Assembly (NCBI GenBank): GCA_900321035.1 | Contig: ONUH01000001.1 | Coordinates: 310,001 to 374,000, forward strand | Source: an uncultured Selenomonadales bacterium | GTDB taxonomy: Bacteria; Bacillota; Negativicutes; Selenomonadales; Selenomonadaceae | Direction: 5' to 3' | DNA length: 64,000 nucleotides | Notes under the pieces: model-generated | Databases searched by the model: none | The model's input: the letters and a program-made list of their open reading frames with translations, nothing else | Told to the model about the DNA's origin: nothing | Shown: positions 29,770 through 38,956 of the stretch, one piece after another | Layout: each line of letters opens with the position of its first letter | Position numbering within the stretch: the stretch's first letter is position 1 | Translations under genes and position numbers: made by a program

Positions 29770-29868
29770 AAAATGGGTACAGCTTTGCATTATCTTTTAG
29801 TGTACCATTTGCGGCGCGTCATGACAAGGGGAACCGAAAAATTTCTCTTGTTTTTCTTCAATTATAGG

Positions 29869-29912
29869 AAAAAAGAAACGGCGTCCAAGCCCTAAGACTT
29901 ATACGCCGTTCC
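29869..29912 (-). terminator. Terminator after the first chemoreceptor gene
   Basis: GGAACGGCGT pairs with ACGCCGTTTC around a partly paired loop, followed by six T on the minus strand. Confidence 0.85.
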
Positions 29913-29930
29913 ATTTTTGTTTTCTTTTGC

Positions 29931-31895
29931 TTACACCTTGAACTTGCCCGTAGCCGCCTGCAGCTCCGTGGCAAGATCTGCCAGCGAATGGGAAGCCGAG
30001 GCGATTTCCTGGCTCGATGCCGACTGTTCTTCCGCCGCCGCCGAGATGGTCTGCGTCTCCTCGCTGGTCGAGCGGCTGACCTCGTCGATGGTGTCCATGG
30101 CGCCCACGATTCCCTGCATGCCTTTCGACACCGTCTGCACCGCGCCGTTGATTTCTTCCATTTCCGACTTGATAGATGCGACCCGTGCCGTAATGTCCTT
30201 GAACTGCTCGCCCACCTCGCGGATGGCCTGGGTGCCGAGAGCGACTTCGTTGGTTCCCGCCTCCATCGCGACTACCGCTTCCTCGGTATCGCCCTGGATG
30301 ACTGCGATACGGTTCTTGATTTCCTCCGCCGACTGCTGGGACTGCTCAGCCAACTTCCGGACCTCCTCCGCGACAACGGAGAAGCCGCGGCCTGCCTCGC
30401 CGGCCCGTGCCGCCTCGATGGCCGCATTCAGCGCAAGAAGGTTCGTCTGATCGGCAATGGCCGAGATGCTCTCAACGATCTGCCCGATCTGCTTCGAGTT
30501 TTCGCCGAGCTTCTTGACGACTTCCGCCGAGTTCGAAACGCTCTGCTCGATGCCGTTCATCTTTTCCATGGCGTTGTTCATCAGTTCCGCGCCGTGATCC
30601 GCCGCACCTGCCATCTGCTCGGTATTTTCCGTGACAGTCCCCGTCTTTTCCGTCATCGCATTGATATCGATGAAGGCTGCATCGATATGCTGTTTCGCGC
30701 CGTCCACGCTGGTGAGCTGTTTCTCCATGCCGTCCGAGACTCCGACAATCGTCTGCGCGACATGGGTGGCCGCTTCCGCTGCCTGCTGGGAGCTGGCCGT
30801 CAGTTCCTCGGAGCTTGCCGCCACCTGCTCCGCCGTATGCGTCATTTGTTGAATCAAACCGCGGATATTCTTCGTCATCGTGTTGAACTGCTCCGACATC
30901 TGGCCGAACTCATCGCTGGACGTAATCGGCAGCGGCTCCAGCCGCAAGTTGCCCTGCGACATTTCCCCCATATGAGCGACAAGGCCCGAAATCTGTTTGA
31001 CAATCGCGTTCGCGAAGAACAAAAGCGAAACGACGATCAGCACGACGCCGACAATCGTCAGCACGCTGTAAATCATGCGGAGTTTCGCGGTCTCGGCGAA
31101 CACGAAATCCTCCGGCACGCCGACCACCGTCATCCAGCCCGTCGACGGCATCGTTTCATAAGCGATTACGGTTCCGTTCGCAACGAAATAGCCTTCCTTC
31201 TTCTGCGCCATTTCGTCAATGTGCTCTTTCAGCAAGGGATTGTCCGCAATCGGCTTCAGGTTTTCACTCTCATCTGCCGACGCGAGAATCAGCCCCGTCT
31301 TCGGGTTCAGGATCATGCCTTTGCCCTGGCCGTCAAATTTGATATTCTTTGCCTTCTGCGAAAGCGTATCCGTCTTGAACATGACGCCGACAACGCCGCT
31401 GGAAGCGCCCTGCCGCGCGTACGGAACGCCCGCCGCGCAGACTGTATCGCCCGTGGTCTTGGAGACATAGGGATCGGTGAAATTCACCTTGCCCGCCGCC
31501 TTCGCCTGCACGTACCAGGCGCGCTTCGTCCACTCCGCCTTGCCGGTCTGGTCGCCGCCGTGAAGCGCCATGCAGAAACCGTCGTCCATCGCGTTGATCA
31601 AATTCGTCATTTCCTTGTCGTCGGCGACGGCTTGCGTCAGCGCCTGACTGCGCGCAAGTGCTTCCTGTGAAGCGGGAAGATGCGCAAGAATCGACGCGAC
31701 GCCCTGTGCCAGCTGGCCTTTTCCAAGCAGCCACGACTCCGCCTCTTCAGACTCAGCTTTGATAGTAGAAACGATTTCCTTCTCCAATGTCTCCGACACT
31801 GCGCTCGACGCCGTGAAGTAACCGATAACGGAAACGATGGCCATGATGAGCCCGGCCACGCCCGAAATCGCGAAAAACTTTTGCTTCACATTCAT
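29931..31895 (-). CDS. Methyl-accepting chemotaxis protein with dCache sensor
   Basis: The 654-residue receptor has a membrane segment at about residues 8-30, an extracytoplasmic double-Cache-like sensor at about 35-275 ([19 protein letters not shown]), a second membrane segment, HAMP, and a long signalling coil with the invariant tip [20 protein letters not shown]. It should control CheA from the cell pole. No CheR-tethering pentapeptide is seen. It has its own near-consensus promoter. A paralogue lies 1.7 kb away. Confidence 0.95.
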   Translation of the reverse strand: MNVKQKFFAISGVAGLIMAIVSVIGYFTASSAVSETLEKEIVSTIKAESEEAESWLLGKGQLAQGVASILAHLPASQEALARSQALTQAVADDKEMTNLINAMDDGFCMALHGGDQTGKAEWTKRAWYVQAKAAGKVNFTDPYVSKTTGDTVCAAGVPYARQGASSGVVGVMFKTDTLSQKAKNIKFDGQGKGMILNPKTGLILASADESENLKPIADNPLLKEHIDEMAQKKEGYFVANGTVIAYETMPSTGWMTVVGVPEDFVFAETAKLRMIYSVLTIVGVVLIVVSLLFFANAIVKQISGLVAHMGEMSQGNLRLEPLPITSSDEFGQMSEQFNTMTKNIRGLIQQMTHTAEQVAASSEELTASSQQAAEAATHVAQTIVGVSDGMEKQLTSVDGAKQHIDAAFIDINAMTEKTGTVTENTEQMAGAADHGAELMNNAMEKMNGIEQSVSNSAEVVKKLGENSKQIGQIVESISAIADQTNLLALNAAIEAARAGEAGRGFSVVAEEVRKLAEQSQQSAEEIKNRIAVIQGDTEEAVVAMEAGTNEVALGTQAIREVGEQFKDITARVASIKSEMEEINGAVQTVSKGMQGIVGAMDTIDEVSRSTSEETQTISAAAEEQSASSQEIASASHSLADLATELQAATGKFKV

Positions 31896-31941
31896 TTTTC
31901 TTCATTCCCCTTCCCAAATTGAATTCCGATTGTATAGATTT

Positions 31942-31970
31942 ATTATCTTCTTTATATGAGTAATTGTCAA
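31942..31970 (-). promoter_or_regulatory. Strong SigA-type promoter of the first chemoreceptor
   Basis: TTGACA, 17 bp, GATAAT on the minus strand. Confidence 0.9.
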
Positions 31971-32025
31971 TTTAAAATAATTTTATAGGGCTTTATATTT
32001 ATATTTTCAGAAAATAATTCAAGCG

Positions 32026-32051
32026 CAAAAAAACGGCGCGCGAAGCGCCGC
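32026..32051 (-). terminator. Terminator after the diguanylate cyclase gene
   Basis: CGGCGC, short loop, GCGCCG, followed by seven T on the minus strand; it lies about 57 bp after the stop codon. Confidence 0.85.
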
Positions 32052-32107
32052 TTTCCGCTTCAGGCAGCCCCACTCCAAAGCTACCGCCGGCTTTTGTCGC
32101 ACATGGT

Positions 32108-33346
32108 TCAATTCGAGGCCGCTCTCACCCGGTCTTTCAATTCCCGCTTGCGCCGATACATTTGCAGATCCGCACGATCAAAGACCTGGTTGAAGTCGCT
32201 GTCCCGTTCCGCCACATAATCCGCCATGCCCATGGCAATAATCAGCTGGTACGCTTCTTCGGAATTCTCCGCCACAAACGCGTCCACCTTACGGTTGAAT
32301 TCGTTTCCAAGCACATTCCTTTCCTGAAAATCCTGTCCCTCCAACACCACGGCAAATTCATCCCCGCCGATGCGGAAGACGGGACTGTGCTTGAAATGCT
32401 CGCCAATCATGCGGGAAGCGCGAACGATATATTGATTGCCCACTTCATGTCCCAATCGGTCGTTGATGACCTTCAAATCGTTTAGGTCAAAGACCGCAAT
32501 CGCAAATTGCGGCGCTAACTGCGCCGCGATAAGATTGTTCTTCTTCACTTCCTCTTCCACATACGCCAGCTTGCTTTTCGCCCCGGTCATCGGGTCTGAG
32601 TAAGCCAGCTTCCTTACGGCTTTCAACCGTTCGCTTTGCAAATTCTCCCTTGCAAAGGACGCTTCCAGCTCGCTCTTGTATTCTTCCTTTTCATCCTCAA
32701 CCACGAAGGTATGCACCAAACAGGTTCCCAGCATGTACCCGACGGAATACAGCGGAAGCAGCGGATAATACAGCTGGATGAAAAGGAGTATCGCCATCGC
32801 CAGGCCGAACAGGCAGATTGTCCGATACCGCTTTTTGACCGCTCCCTTCCTCTGTCTCATGACGCGAAACGCGTAAATCGACGTCAACAGGAACAAAAAA
32901 ACCTGGAACGTCAGCAGCACATGCCGTATCATATGCGCCTGATACGTCCCGCTCGCATCAAACCAAAACAGCACCGGCACAAAACAGTTAACGGCGCTTA
33001 CGGTCAGTACGACCCCGAAAAAAATCCGACCCGTGTAGTACAGGAATCGGCTGAACACGTTTTCCTCGGCAAAATAGCCGATGACATACTGCGTCCAAAG
33101 CAGCACGCCCGAAGCCATCGCGATATAATAAATCACGGTGTCCGCGAACAGCCACGAAACCAAATGCAGGCTGTTGAGGACGCCCCACAGCATATCGGTG
33201 GTGTAATACGCCAATACGGCGTATAAGAACTTTTTATAAATCCCGATGACGGGAATAATCTTGCTTTCGTCGCCCGCAAAAAGGATATCATGGTTCTCAA
33301 TCAAAAGAACCAAAGCGGCGAGCAGGCCGATCGAAGAATAATACAT
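32108..33346 (-). CDS. Membrane diguanylate cyclase (GGDEF)
   Basis: The 412-residue protein has about six to seven membrane segments in residues 1-215, a linker helix, and a GGDEF domain with the intact active site FRIGGDEFAVVL and DLNDLKVINDRLGHEVGN. It should make c-di-GMP. No RxxD inhibitory site is obvious just before GGDEF. The ATG at 33346 has only a weak GAGA ribosome site. A strong promoter 124 nt upstream gives a structured leader. Confidence 0.93.
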   Translation of the reverse strand: MYYSSIGLLAALVLLIENHDILFAGDESKIIPVIGIYKKFLYAVLAYYTTDMLWGVLNSLHLVSWLFADTVIYYIAMASGVLLWTQYVIGYFAEENVFSRFLYYTGRIFFGVVLTVSAVNCFVPVLFWFDASGTYQAHMIRHVLLTFQVFLFLLTSIYAFRVMRQRKGAVKKRYRTICLFGLAMAILLFIQLYYPLLPLYSVGYMLGTCLVHTFVVEDEKEEYKSELEASFARENLQSERLKAVRKLAYSDPMTGAKSKLAYVEEEVKKNNLIAAQLAPQFAIAVFDLNDLKVINDRLGHEVGNQYIVRASRMIGEHFKHSPVFRIGGDEFAVVLEGQDFQERNVLGNEFNRKVDAFVAENSEEAYQLIIAMGMADYVAERDSDFNQVFDRADLQMYRRKRELKDRVRAASN

Positions 33347-33431
33347 GTCTCTTGTCTCTCAATCCGTTTCGCATAGTTTTTCCTGAAGAAGCGCTGCATG
33401 AACCCGCTCGGATCGTTCCGGCGGACGGTTC

Positions 33432-33455
33432 CGCAAGACGGCCCTTTTCGTCTTG
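33432..33455 (-). other. Hairpin in the leader of the diguanylate cyclase mRNA
   Basis: GCAAGACG and CGTCTTGC pair around an 8-nt loop about 15 nt after the predicted transcription start. It has no T tail, so it is not a terminator. The leader does not match a c-di-GMP riboswitch by eye. Confidence 0.5.
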
Positions 33456-33476
33456 CCGCTCCTCAGATATAGGCTT

Positions 33477-33505
33477 ATTATCACCTCTACACAGGCTACT
33501 GTCAA
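33477..33505 (-). promoter_or_regulatory. Strong SigA-type promoter of the diguanylate cyclase gene
   Basis: TTGACA, 17 bp, GATAAT on the minus strand, the same elements as the two neighbouring chemoreceptor promoters. Confidence 0.9.
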
Positions 33506-33527
33506 GGAAAAACCATCCCTTTTCATG

Positions 33528-33555
33528 GAAAAAGCGGCGCCCGAAGGCGCCGCCT
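33528..33555 (-). terminator. Terminator after the second chemoreceptor gene
   Basis: AGGCGGCGCC, loop TTCG, GGCGCCGCT and TTTTT on the minus strand, a very stable tetraloop hairpin. Confidence 0.92.
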
Positions 33556-33577
33556 ATCGTTTGCAGCCGTATAAGAA

Positions 33578-35554
33578 TTACACTTGGAACTTGCCCGTGG
33601 CCGTCTGCAAGTCCGTGGCGAGATCCGCCAGCGAATGGGACGCCGACGCAATTTCCTGGCTCGACGCCGACTGTTCTTCCGCCGCCGCCGATATGGTCTG
33701 CGTTTCTTCGCTCGTCGCCCGGCTCACTTCGTCGATGGTGTCCATCGCGCCCACGACGCCCTTCATGCCGTCTTCCACCGTCTTGACCGCATGATTGATT
33801 TCTTCCATCTCTGTCTTGATGGAGGACACTCGCGCCGTGATATCCTGGAACTGCTCGCCCACTTCACGGATCGCCTGCGTGCCGAGAGCCACTTCGTTTG
33901 TCCCCGCTTCCATAGCGACGACGGCTTCTTCCGTGTCTCCCTGGATGACCGCGATGCGCTCCTTGATTTCCTCCGCCGACTGCTGGGACTGCTCGGCCAG
34001 CTTCCGGACTTCCTCCGCGACGACGGAGAATCCGCGTCCCGCTTCGCCGGCGCGCGCCGCCTCGATAGCCGCGTTCAGCGCCAAGAGGTTCGTCTGGTCG
34101 GCGATGGCCGATATGCTCTCGACGATCTGCCCAATCTGTTTCGAGTTCTCGCCGAGCTTTCGGACGACCTGCGCCGAGTTGGAGACACTCTGCTCAATGC
34201 CGTTCATCTTGTCCATGGCGTTATTCATCAGCTCCGCGCCATGATCCGCCGCGCCCGCCATCTGCTCGGTGTTTTCCGTGACTTCCGCGGCCTTCTTTGT
34301 CATCGCCTCGATGTCGATGAACGCCGCGTCGATGTTTTGCTTTGCCTGATCGACGCTGGAGAGCTGCTTGTCCATGCCTCCCGCGACCTCGACCACCGTC
34401 TGGGCAACATGGGTCGCCGCCTCCGCCGCCTGCTGGGAGCTGGCCGTCAACTCCTCAGAGCTTGCCGCCACCTGCTCCGAGCTGTTCATCATTTGCTGAA
34501 TCAGGGTACGGATATTCTTGTTCATATTGTTGAAGCCAGTCGCCATCTGGCCGAATTCGTCATTCGAGGTCACGGCCAGCGGCTCAAGCCGCAGGTTGCC
34601 CTTCGCCATTTCATTGATATGGCCCGTCAATCCCAAAATATTTTTGACGATATTGCTCGACGCATAGAGCAGCGCGACGACAATCAACACGATGCCGACG
34701 ACCGTGAGGATGCTGTACAGCATGCGAAGTTTCGAGATTTCCACGAAAACGAAATCCGACGGCGCGCCGACCGCCACAATCCATCCCGTCGAAGCCATCG
34801 TTTTATAACCGATGACACGCTCCGAGCCGCCCGCCGAAGAAAGGAAATATCCCTCTTTCTTCTGGACCATTTCCGCGATATGATCCTTCAGCACCGCGTT
34901 GTCCTCTATTTTCTTCAGCGCCTCCGCCTCGTCCGCCGACGCGATAATGATGCCGCTGGCGGGATTCAGAATCATTCCCTTTCCTTCGCCTTCATATTTG
35001 ATTTGCTTGACCATCTCCTCGATGGCAGTCATGCTGATGTCCTCGCAGATGACGCCGCCTTTCGCTCCCTGCCGCGCATACGGAACGGCCACCGTAATGC
35101 AAAGCTTGTTCGTCGAGGAGTCGCGGTACGGGTCGGTGAAAATCATCTTGCCCGCCTTCTTCGCGCCCACGAACCAGTCGCGTTTCGTCCAATCCGCTTC
35201 TTTGGTGATGTCGCCCTCGGCATAGGACACACAATAGCCGTCGTCCGTCGCATGAGTGATGTCGATGATATCCTTGTCGCCCTTGTACGTCGCCGTCATT
35301 TCCTTGCGGCGCACGATCGCTTCGTCCTGCGCGGAAAACGAACTGAGCATCCTGGCCGTTGCCTCGCCGTACTGCGCCTTTTCCAGCATCCAGCCTTCAG
35401 CCTCGTCCGCCGCCGCCGTAATAACGGCGACAATCTCTTTCTCCGTCGTGTTCTCGACCGCCTCCGACGCCGTAAAATATCCGACGATGGACACAATCGC
35501 CATGATTACGCCTGCCACACCCGAAAGCGCGAAAAACTTCTGTCTGACTCCCAT
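33578..35554 (-). CDS. Methyl-accepting chemotaxis protein, paralogue
   Basis: This 658-residue receptor has the same layout as the one at 29931: membrane segment, dCache-like sensor ([20 protein letters not shown]), second membrane segment, HAMP and signalling coil. The cytoplasmic part is almost residue-for-residue the same, while the sensor parts differ, so the two likely sense different ligands with one output. The ATG at 35554 is chosen over a TTG at 35578 by similarity to the paralogue ([15 protein letters not shown]). Confidence 0.95.
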   Translation of the reverse strand: MGVRQKFFALSGVAGVIMAIVSIVGYFTASEAVENTTEKEIVAVITAAADEAEGWMLEKAQYGEATARMLSSFSAQDEAIVRRKEMTATYKGDKDIIDITHATDDGYCVSYAEGDITKEADWTKRDWFVGAKKAGKMIFTDPYRDSSTNKLCITVAVPYARQGAKGGVICEDISMTAIEEMVKQIKYEGEGKGMILNPASGIIIASADEAEALKKIEDNAVLKDHIAEMVQKKEGYFLSSAGGSERVIGYKTMASTGWIVAVGAPSDFVFVEISKLRMLYSILTVVGIVLIVVALLYASSNIVKNILGLTGHINEMAKGNLRLEPLAVTSNDEFGQMATGFNNMNKNIRTLIQQMMNSSEQVAASSEELTASSQQAAEAATHVAQTVVEVAGGMDKQLSSVDQAKQNIDAAFIDIEAMTKKAAEVTENTEQMAGAADHGAELMNNAMDKMNGIEQSVSNSAQVVRKLGENSKQIGQIVESISAIADQTNLLALNAAIEAARAGEAGRGFSVVAEEVRKLAEQSQQSAEEIKERIAVIQGDTEEAVVAMEAGTNEVALGTQAIREVGEQFQDITARVSSIKTEMEEINHAVKTVEDGMKGVVGAMDTIDEVSRATSEETQTISAAAEEQSASSQEIASASHSLADLATDLQTATGKFQV

Positions 35555-35593
35555 TCCCCACTCGCTCCTTCTCTCCAAAATAGAATTTTGAAT

Positions 35594-35622
35594 ATTATCC
35601 TATTTTTTTCGTAATATGTCAA
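35594..35622 (-). promoter_or_regulatory. Strong SigA-type promoter of the second chemoreceptor
   Basis: TTGACA, 17 bp, GATAAT on the minus strand. Confidence 0.9.
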
Positions 35623-35664
35623 GAAATATACATGACCTTTCTCCTATATAGAAAGTCGGGAAAT

Positions 35665-35699
35665 CAAAAAGCGGCCCTCCGAAAATGGAAAGCCGCCTT
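35665..35699 (-). terminator. Terminator after serA
   Basis: GGCGGCTTTCC pairs with GGAGGGCCGC with a mismatch, then five T on the minus strand. Confidence 0.8.
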
Positions 35700-35719
35700 G
35701 TCGCTTATAAAGGGTTCCG

Positions 35720-37306
35720 TCAGATAACGTTCAGGTTGATCATCTTCGCGCCGAAGATGCCGTCCAGCGCCGTAACTTCCTTCAGCACGTTTGCCGGGAC
35801 GTCGCTGTCCACCGTCAGCACCATCAGGTTCGTGCCCTCTTTATCGGTATGCCCGACCTGCATGCCGCTGATGTTGATGTCCGCCGCGCCCATGATCGAA
35901 CCGACCTTGCCGATAACACCGGGACGGTTGATATGCGGGCAAATCATGATATGCTTGTGCGGATCGAGATCCACGCGATAGCCGTCGATCTCGACGATGC
36001 GGCCTTCCGAGCCAAAGAGCGCGCCCGCCAGCACGACGCCCTTCTTCTCCGCCGTCGCCTTGACGCGGACCGTATTCGCGTAATCCGCCGTCTCCTTGCT
36101 CTTAATCTCACGAACGGTGATATTGCGCTCTTTCGCCAGGCCCGGCGCGTTGACGAAATTCACGTTCGTTTCGAGGATCGGCGTCAGCATGCCCTTCAGC
36201 ACCGCCGTCGTCAAAAGCTTCGTATTGACGTCGGTAATCTCGCCCGTGTACTCAACTTCCACCGCCGTGACCGCGCCTTCCGCGAGGGCCGTCGCCATGC
36301 AGCCGAGGCGCTCCGCAAGGTCGAAGAACGGCTTGATGACGTTCATTGCCTGCGCGGACACCGGCGCCATATTCACCGCCGTCATCACAGGCTCGCCTTT
36401 CAGCGCCGCGACGATGCCTTCCGCCACGTCGATGGATACGCCGATCTGCGCCTCCACCGTGGATGCGCCAAGGTGCGGTGTCAGCGTGATGCCCGGCACG
36501 CCGCGCAGCGGATTGTCCTCCGCCAAAGGCTCCGACGTGAACACGTCGATGGCCGCCCCCGCGACCTGACCGCTCTTCACCGCGTCGGCAAGGTCCTGCT
36601 CGTTGATGATACCGCCGCGCGCACAGTTCACAAAGCGCACGCCCTTCTTCATCTTTGCGATGTTGTCCTTGTTGAACATATCCCGGGTCTCGTTCGTCAG
36701 CGGCATATGCACCGTCACGAAATCAGACCGCTCGATGATGCCGTTGAGGTCCACGAGCTCGAGCCCCATGGCCTGCGCACGTTCCTCGTTCACATAGGGG
36801 TCATAGCCGATGACCGTCATGCCGAACGCCGCCGCGCGCTTCGCAATGCCGCTGCCGATACGTCCGAGGCCGACGATGCCGAGAGTCTTGCCCATCAGTT
36901 CTACGCCCGTGTACTTCTTACGGTTCCATTCGCCCTTCTGGGTCGTCTCGTTCGCCACGGCAATATGACGCGCCATCGCCAGCATCATGCCCATCGTATG
37001 CTCAGTGGCTGCCGTCGTGTTCCCACCCGGCGAATTGATGACGATAATGCCCCGGTTCGTAGCTTCCGGCACATCTATATTGTCCACGCCCACGCCCGCG
37101 CGACCGATGATCTTCAAATTTTTCGCCGCCGCCAATACGTCCTTCGTCACCTTCGACGCCGAACGCACGATCAGCGCGTCGTAGTTCCCGATTGTCGCGA
37201 CCAGCTCGTCTGCTGAGATTTTGTCCTTGACATCGACCTCAAAGCCCGCCTCCCGCAGGATTTCAATACCGCGCGCCGAGACGCCGTCTGCTGCCAATAC
37301 CTTCAT
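35720..37306 (-). CDS. serA: D-3-phosphoglycerate dehydrogenase with ASB and ACT domains
   Basis: The 528-residue enzyme starts serine synthesis by oxidising 3-phosphoglycerate. It has GLGRIGSGIAKRAAAFGM (NAD loop), NCARGGIINEQDL, and PHLGASTVEAQ with the catalytic His. Residues about 315-450 form the intervening ASB domain and the last 75 residues the ACT domain (HINRPGVIGKVGSIM), so it is the long, serine-feedback type. The ATG at 37306 is chosen by homology. The next enzyme but one in the pathway, serC, lies 6.5 kb away on the other strand. Confidence 0.97.
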   Translation of the reverse strand: MKVLAADGVSARGIEILREAGFEVDVKDKISADELVATIGNYDALIVRSASKVTKDVLAAAKNLKIIGRAGVGVDNIDVPEATNRGIIVINSPGGNTTAATEHTMGMMLAMARHIAVANETTQKGEWNRKKYTGVELMGKTLGIVGLGRIGSGIAKRAAAFGMTVIGYDPYVNEERAQAMGLELVDLNGIIERSDFVTVHMPLTNETRDMFNKDNIAKMKKGVRFVNCARGGIINEQDLADAVKSGQVAGAAIDVFTSEPLAEDNPLRGVPGITLTPHLGASTVEAQIGVSIDVAEGIVAALKGEPVMTAVNMAPVSAQAMNVIKPFFDLAERLGCMATALAEGAVTAVEVEYTGEITDVNTKLLTTAVLKGMLTPILETNVNFVNAPGLAKERNITVREIKSKETADYANTVRVKATAEKKGVVLAGALFGSEGRIVEIDGYRVDLDPHKHIMICPHINRPGVIGKVGSIMGAADINISGMQVGHTDKEGTNLMVLTVDSDVPANVLKEVTALDGIFGAKMINLNVI

Positions 37307-37361
37307 TTGCCGATTCTCCCCTTCTTTTTTGAATTCTGTATACTTTCTGAAATCCGTTTTT

Positions 37362-37390
37362 ATTATATCATGTTGAAGAGCGGAAATCCA
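37362..37390 (-). promoter_or_regulatory. Possible promoter of serA
   Basis: A perfect TATAAT on the minus strand with a weak TGGATT 17 bp upstream. The leader includes TGTATAC (37337-37343 on the plus strand), also found in the serC operator. Confidence 0.5.
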
Positions 37391-37417
37391 TGCTTGCGGA
37401 AAAAAGCTTTCCGGCAC

Positions 37418-37446
37418 TTGACTTATTCCCGTCCCGATATGATATA
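37418..37446 (+). promoter_or_regulatory. Probable promoter of the FIST-like operon
   Basis: TTGACT at 37418-37423, then 17 bp to GATATA or 19 bp to TATAGT. Divergent from serA. Confidence 0.55.
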
Positions 37447-37516
37447 GTAGAAAAAAGAACTCCTATTTTTTTGACTAATCTTACCTTTTTTATCGACGAA
37501 AAATCCCTTATGCAAA

Positions 37517-37550
37517 CGTCGGAGCGGTTAGTCCAGCGGCAAAGCCGATG
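37517..37550 (+). other. Hairpin in the leader of the FIST-like operon
   Basis: CGTCGG at 37517-37522 can pair with CCGATG at 37545-37550 with one wobble, enclosing a loop that contains GCGGCAAAG. It ends about 26 nt before the first start codon and close to its ribosome site. It was compared by eye with c-di-GMP riboswitches but is too short to match. Confidence 0.35.
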
Positions 37551-37575
37551 AACCCCAGAGAGGAGGAGCCTATCC

Positions 37576-37794
37576 ATGACACCGATTCTGCAGGCGAAAT
37601 TCGAGGAAATCCTCAAAGGAAACCTCAAATACGTTTCGTCAAACCTTGCGCTCAATATGCTTATCAGCAGGCTCCAAAGAAAGGCGATAGCCGATCCCAG
37701 GAATATGGCGGCCTATATCAGGGAACTGGATGAATTCGTGACGAGATATGCGGCGGTCATGGGCGAAGAGTTTGACAAGATTGCGGCGCTTTGA
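37576..37794 (+). CDS. Small helical protein of unknown function, first gene of FIST-like operon
   Basis: This 72-residue protein is not recognised. It is predicted by eye to be all-helical with a basic middle (LISRLQRKAIADPRNM) and an acidic end, without membrane segments, cysteines or a signal peptide. The ATG has GAGGAGGAG upstream. The next gene, encoding the FIST-like protein, begins 36 bp later on the same strand, so the two are likely partners. Confidence 0.8.
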   Translation: MTPILQAKFEEILKGNLKYVSSNLALNMLISRLQRKAIADPRNMAAYIRELDEFVTRYAAVMGEEFDKIAAL

Positions 37795-37830
37795 GATTTT
37801 ACCCGCTCATCGGGAAAAGGAGGACGAACC

Positions 37831-38793
37831 ATGCTTGTATCATTAGACACGGCGACCAGCCTCATCCAAGAAGGCAAGACGCTGCATATCGCGGCGGACG
37901 ATTCCCTGCTGGCCAAGCTGCCTGCGGGCAAATGGATCGGCGGCACTACCCCCTATTTCATCGCCGAGAGCGGCGGCATTCTCACGAAAGACAAGCTCTT
38001 TATCAATGAGATCGACTTCGCGGAAGAAACGAGAGTCGCGGTGTACGGCAAATACAATATATTCCAGATTGTCGAAGAATGTTACGACAACGGCCTGACC
38101 ATGCTCATCCTGCCCTTCGGCTCGGCTGTGGCGGCGAAGTACGCGAAAGGCGCGCCCGACGTGGAAGAACTCCTGATGCACCCGACCGTCGGCTGGGTCT
38201 CCGGCCTCGACCTAAACACGGGCGGCGAGGCGAAGGTTTACGACGGCACAACGGGCAAGTCTTACACGGACAAGGCGGTTATCATGTACATCAAGCTGCC
38301 GAAGAACAAGACAGCGATGATCAACATCGTCAACATCTTCGGGGACGACAAGACCGACCCGACGATCGCTTTCCCCGAAAACGCGCTGGACGTTTCCCAA
38401 TGCCGAGTAAACGGGCAGGAAGTCAACTTCGCCGAATACATCCAAAAGAAGCACATCGACACACAGATGCCGTTGGTGGCGGATTACAACGGCGTATATA
38501 TCAACACCTCCATCAAAGCGGTCGAGAACGGCAGAGTCGGCCTTTACGCGCCGGTATTCAAAGGCATAGAATATCGTTTTGCCACGCACGTCGCCAACTA
38601 CGCGGAGGAGTTCAAGAACAAAATCGGCGCGGCCGGAGCGGGCACGCCCGTATTCTCCTGCAACTGCATCCTCAACTATCTGTACGGCCATCTGGAGGGC
38701 AAAAAAACGCCGCCCTACGTCGGACCCGTTACGTTCGGCGAAGTCGCTTATCAGCTCCTAAACCAAACGCTCGTGTATTGTGAAATCATTTAA
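37831..38793 (+). CDS. FIST-like putative sensory protein
   Basis: The 320-residue cytosolic protein has no membrane segments. It is not a clear member of a named family, but its C-terminal part reads PVFSCNCILNYLYG and then VGPVTFGEVAYQLLNQTLVY, which resembles the end of FIST C domains (cysteine strand, then G-x-x-T-x-GE and NxT). FIST proteins are thought to bind small ligands, often beside signalling genes. The N-terminal half has IADDSLLAKLPAGKWIGG. RBS AAAAGGAGG. Close neighbours include chemoreceptors and c-di-GMP enzymes. Confidence 0.6.
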   Translation: MLVSLDTATSLIQEGKTLHIAADDSLLAKLPAGKWIGGTTPYFIAESGGILTKDKLFINEIDFAEETRVAVYGKYNIFQIVEECYDNGLTMLILPFGSAVAAKYAKGAPDVEELLMHPTVGWVSGLDLNTGGEAKVYDGTTGKSYTDKAVIMYIKLPKNKTAMINIVNIFGDDKTDPTIAFPENALDVSQCRVNGQEVNFAEYIQKKHIDTQMPLVADYNGVYINTSIKAVENGRVGLYAPVFKGIEYRFATHVANYAEEFKNKIGAAGAGTPVFSCNCILNYLYGHLEGKKTPPYVGPVTFGEVAYQLLNQTLVYCEII

Positions 38794-38811
38794 TCGAAAA
38801 TCCGCATAAAA

Positions 38812-38858
38812 ATCGCCGCAGACGTCCGCAGCGACAGAATCGGACGCATGCAGCGGCG
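38812..38858 (-). terminator. Second stem-loop between convergent genes
   Basis: CGCCGC with GTCCG pairs with CGGAC and GCGGCG; on the minus strand the stem is followed by ATTTTTAT. It acts as a back-up terminator for the minus-strand F420-ligase-like gene. Confidence 0.6.
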
Positions 38859-38861
38859 CAT

Positions 38862-38915
38862 AAAAAACGGACCGTCCATGAAAGCGTTTGCCTTCATGAA
38901 CGGTCCGTTTGTTTT
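38862..38915. terminator. Bidirectional terminator between FIST-like and F420-ligase-like genes
   Basis: AAACGGACCGT and ACGGTCCGTTT pair, extended by CATGAA and TTCATG, with A/T-runs on both sides. It serves both converging transcripts. Confidence 0.9.
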
Positions 38916-38956
38916 GTCGTTTGCGCAATCTGCAGGACAACCGCCGCAATGGAAGA

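Noticed and set aside
33347-33476. c-di-GMP riboswitch in the diguanylate cyclase leader
   Set aside because: The conserved GCAAA segments and the tetraloop/receptor stems of the c-di-GMP-I class are not found.
33584-35614. Plus-strand frame of over 670 codons opposite the second chemoreceptor
   Set aside because: Mirror of a highly conserved coding region; composition is Arg/His/Leu-rich with no recognisable fold and no start signals.
37501-37575. c-di-GMP riboswitch before the FIST-like operon, suggested by GCAAA and GCAAAGCC
   Set aside because: After GCAAAGCC there are only about 35 nt to the start codon, too short for the second helix, and pairing does not fit.
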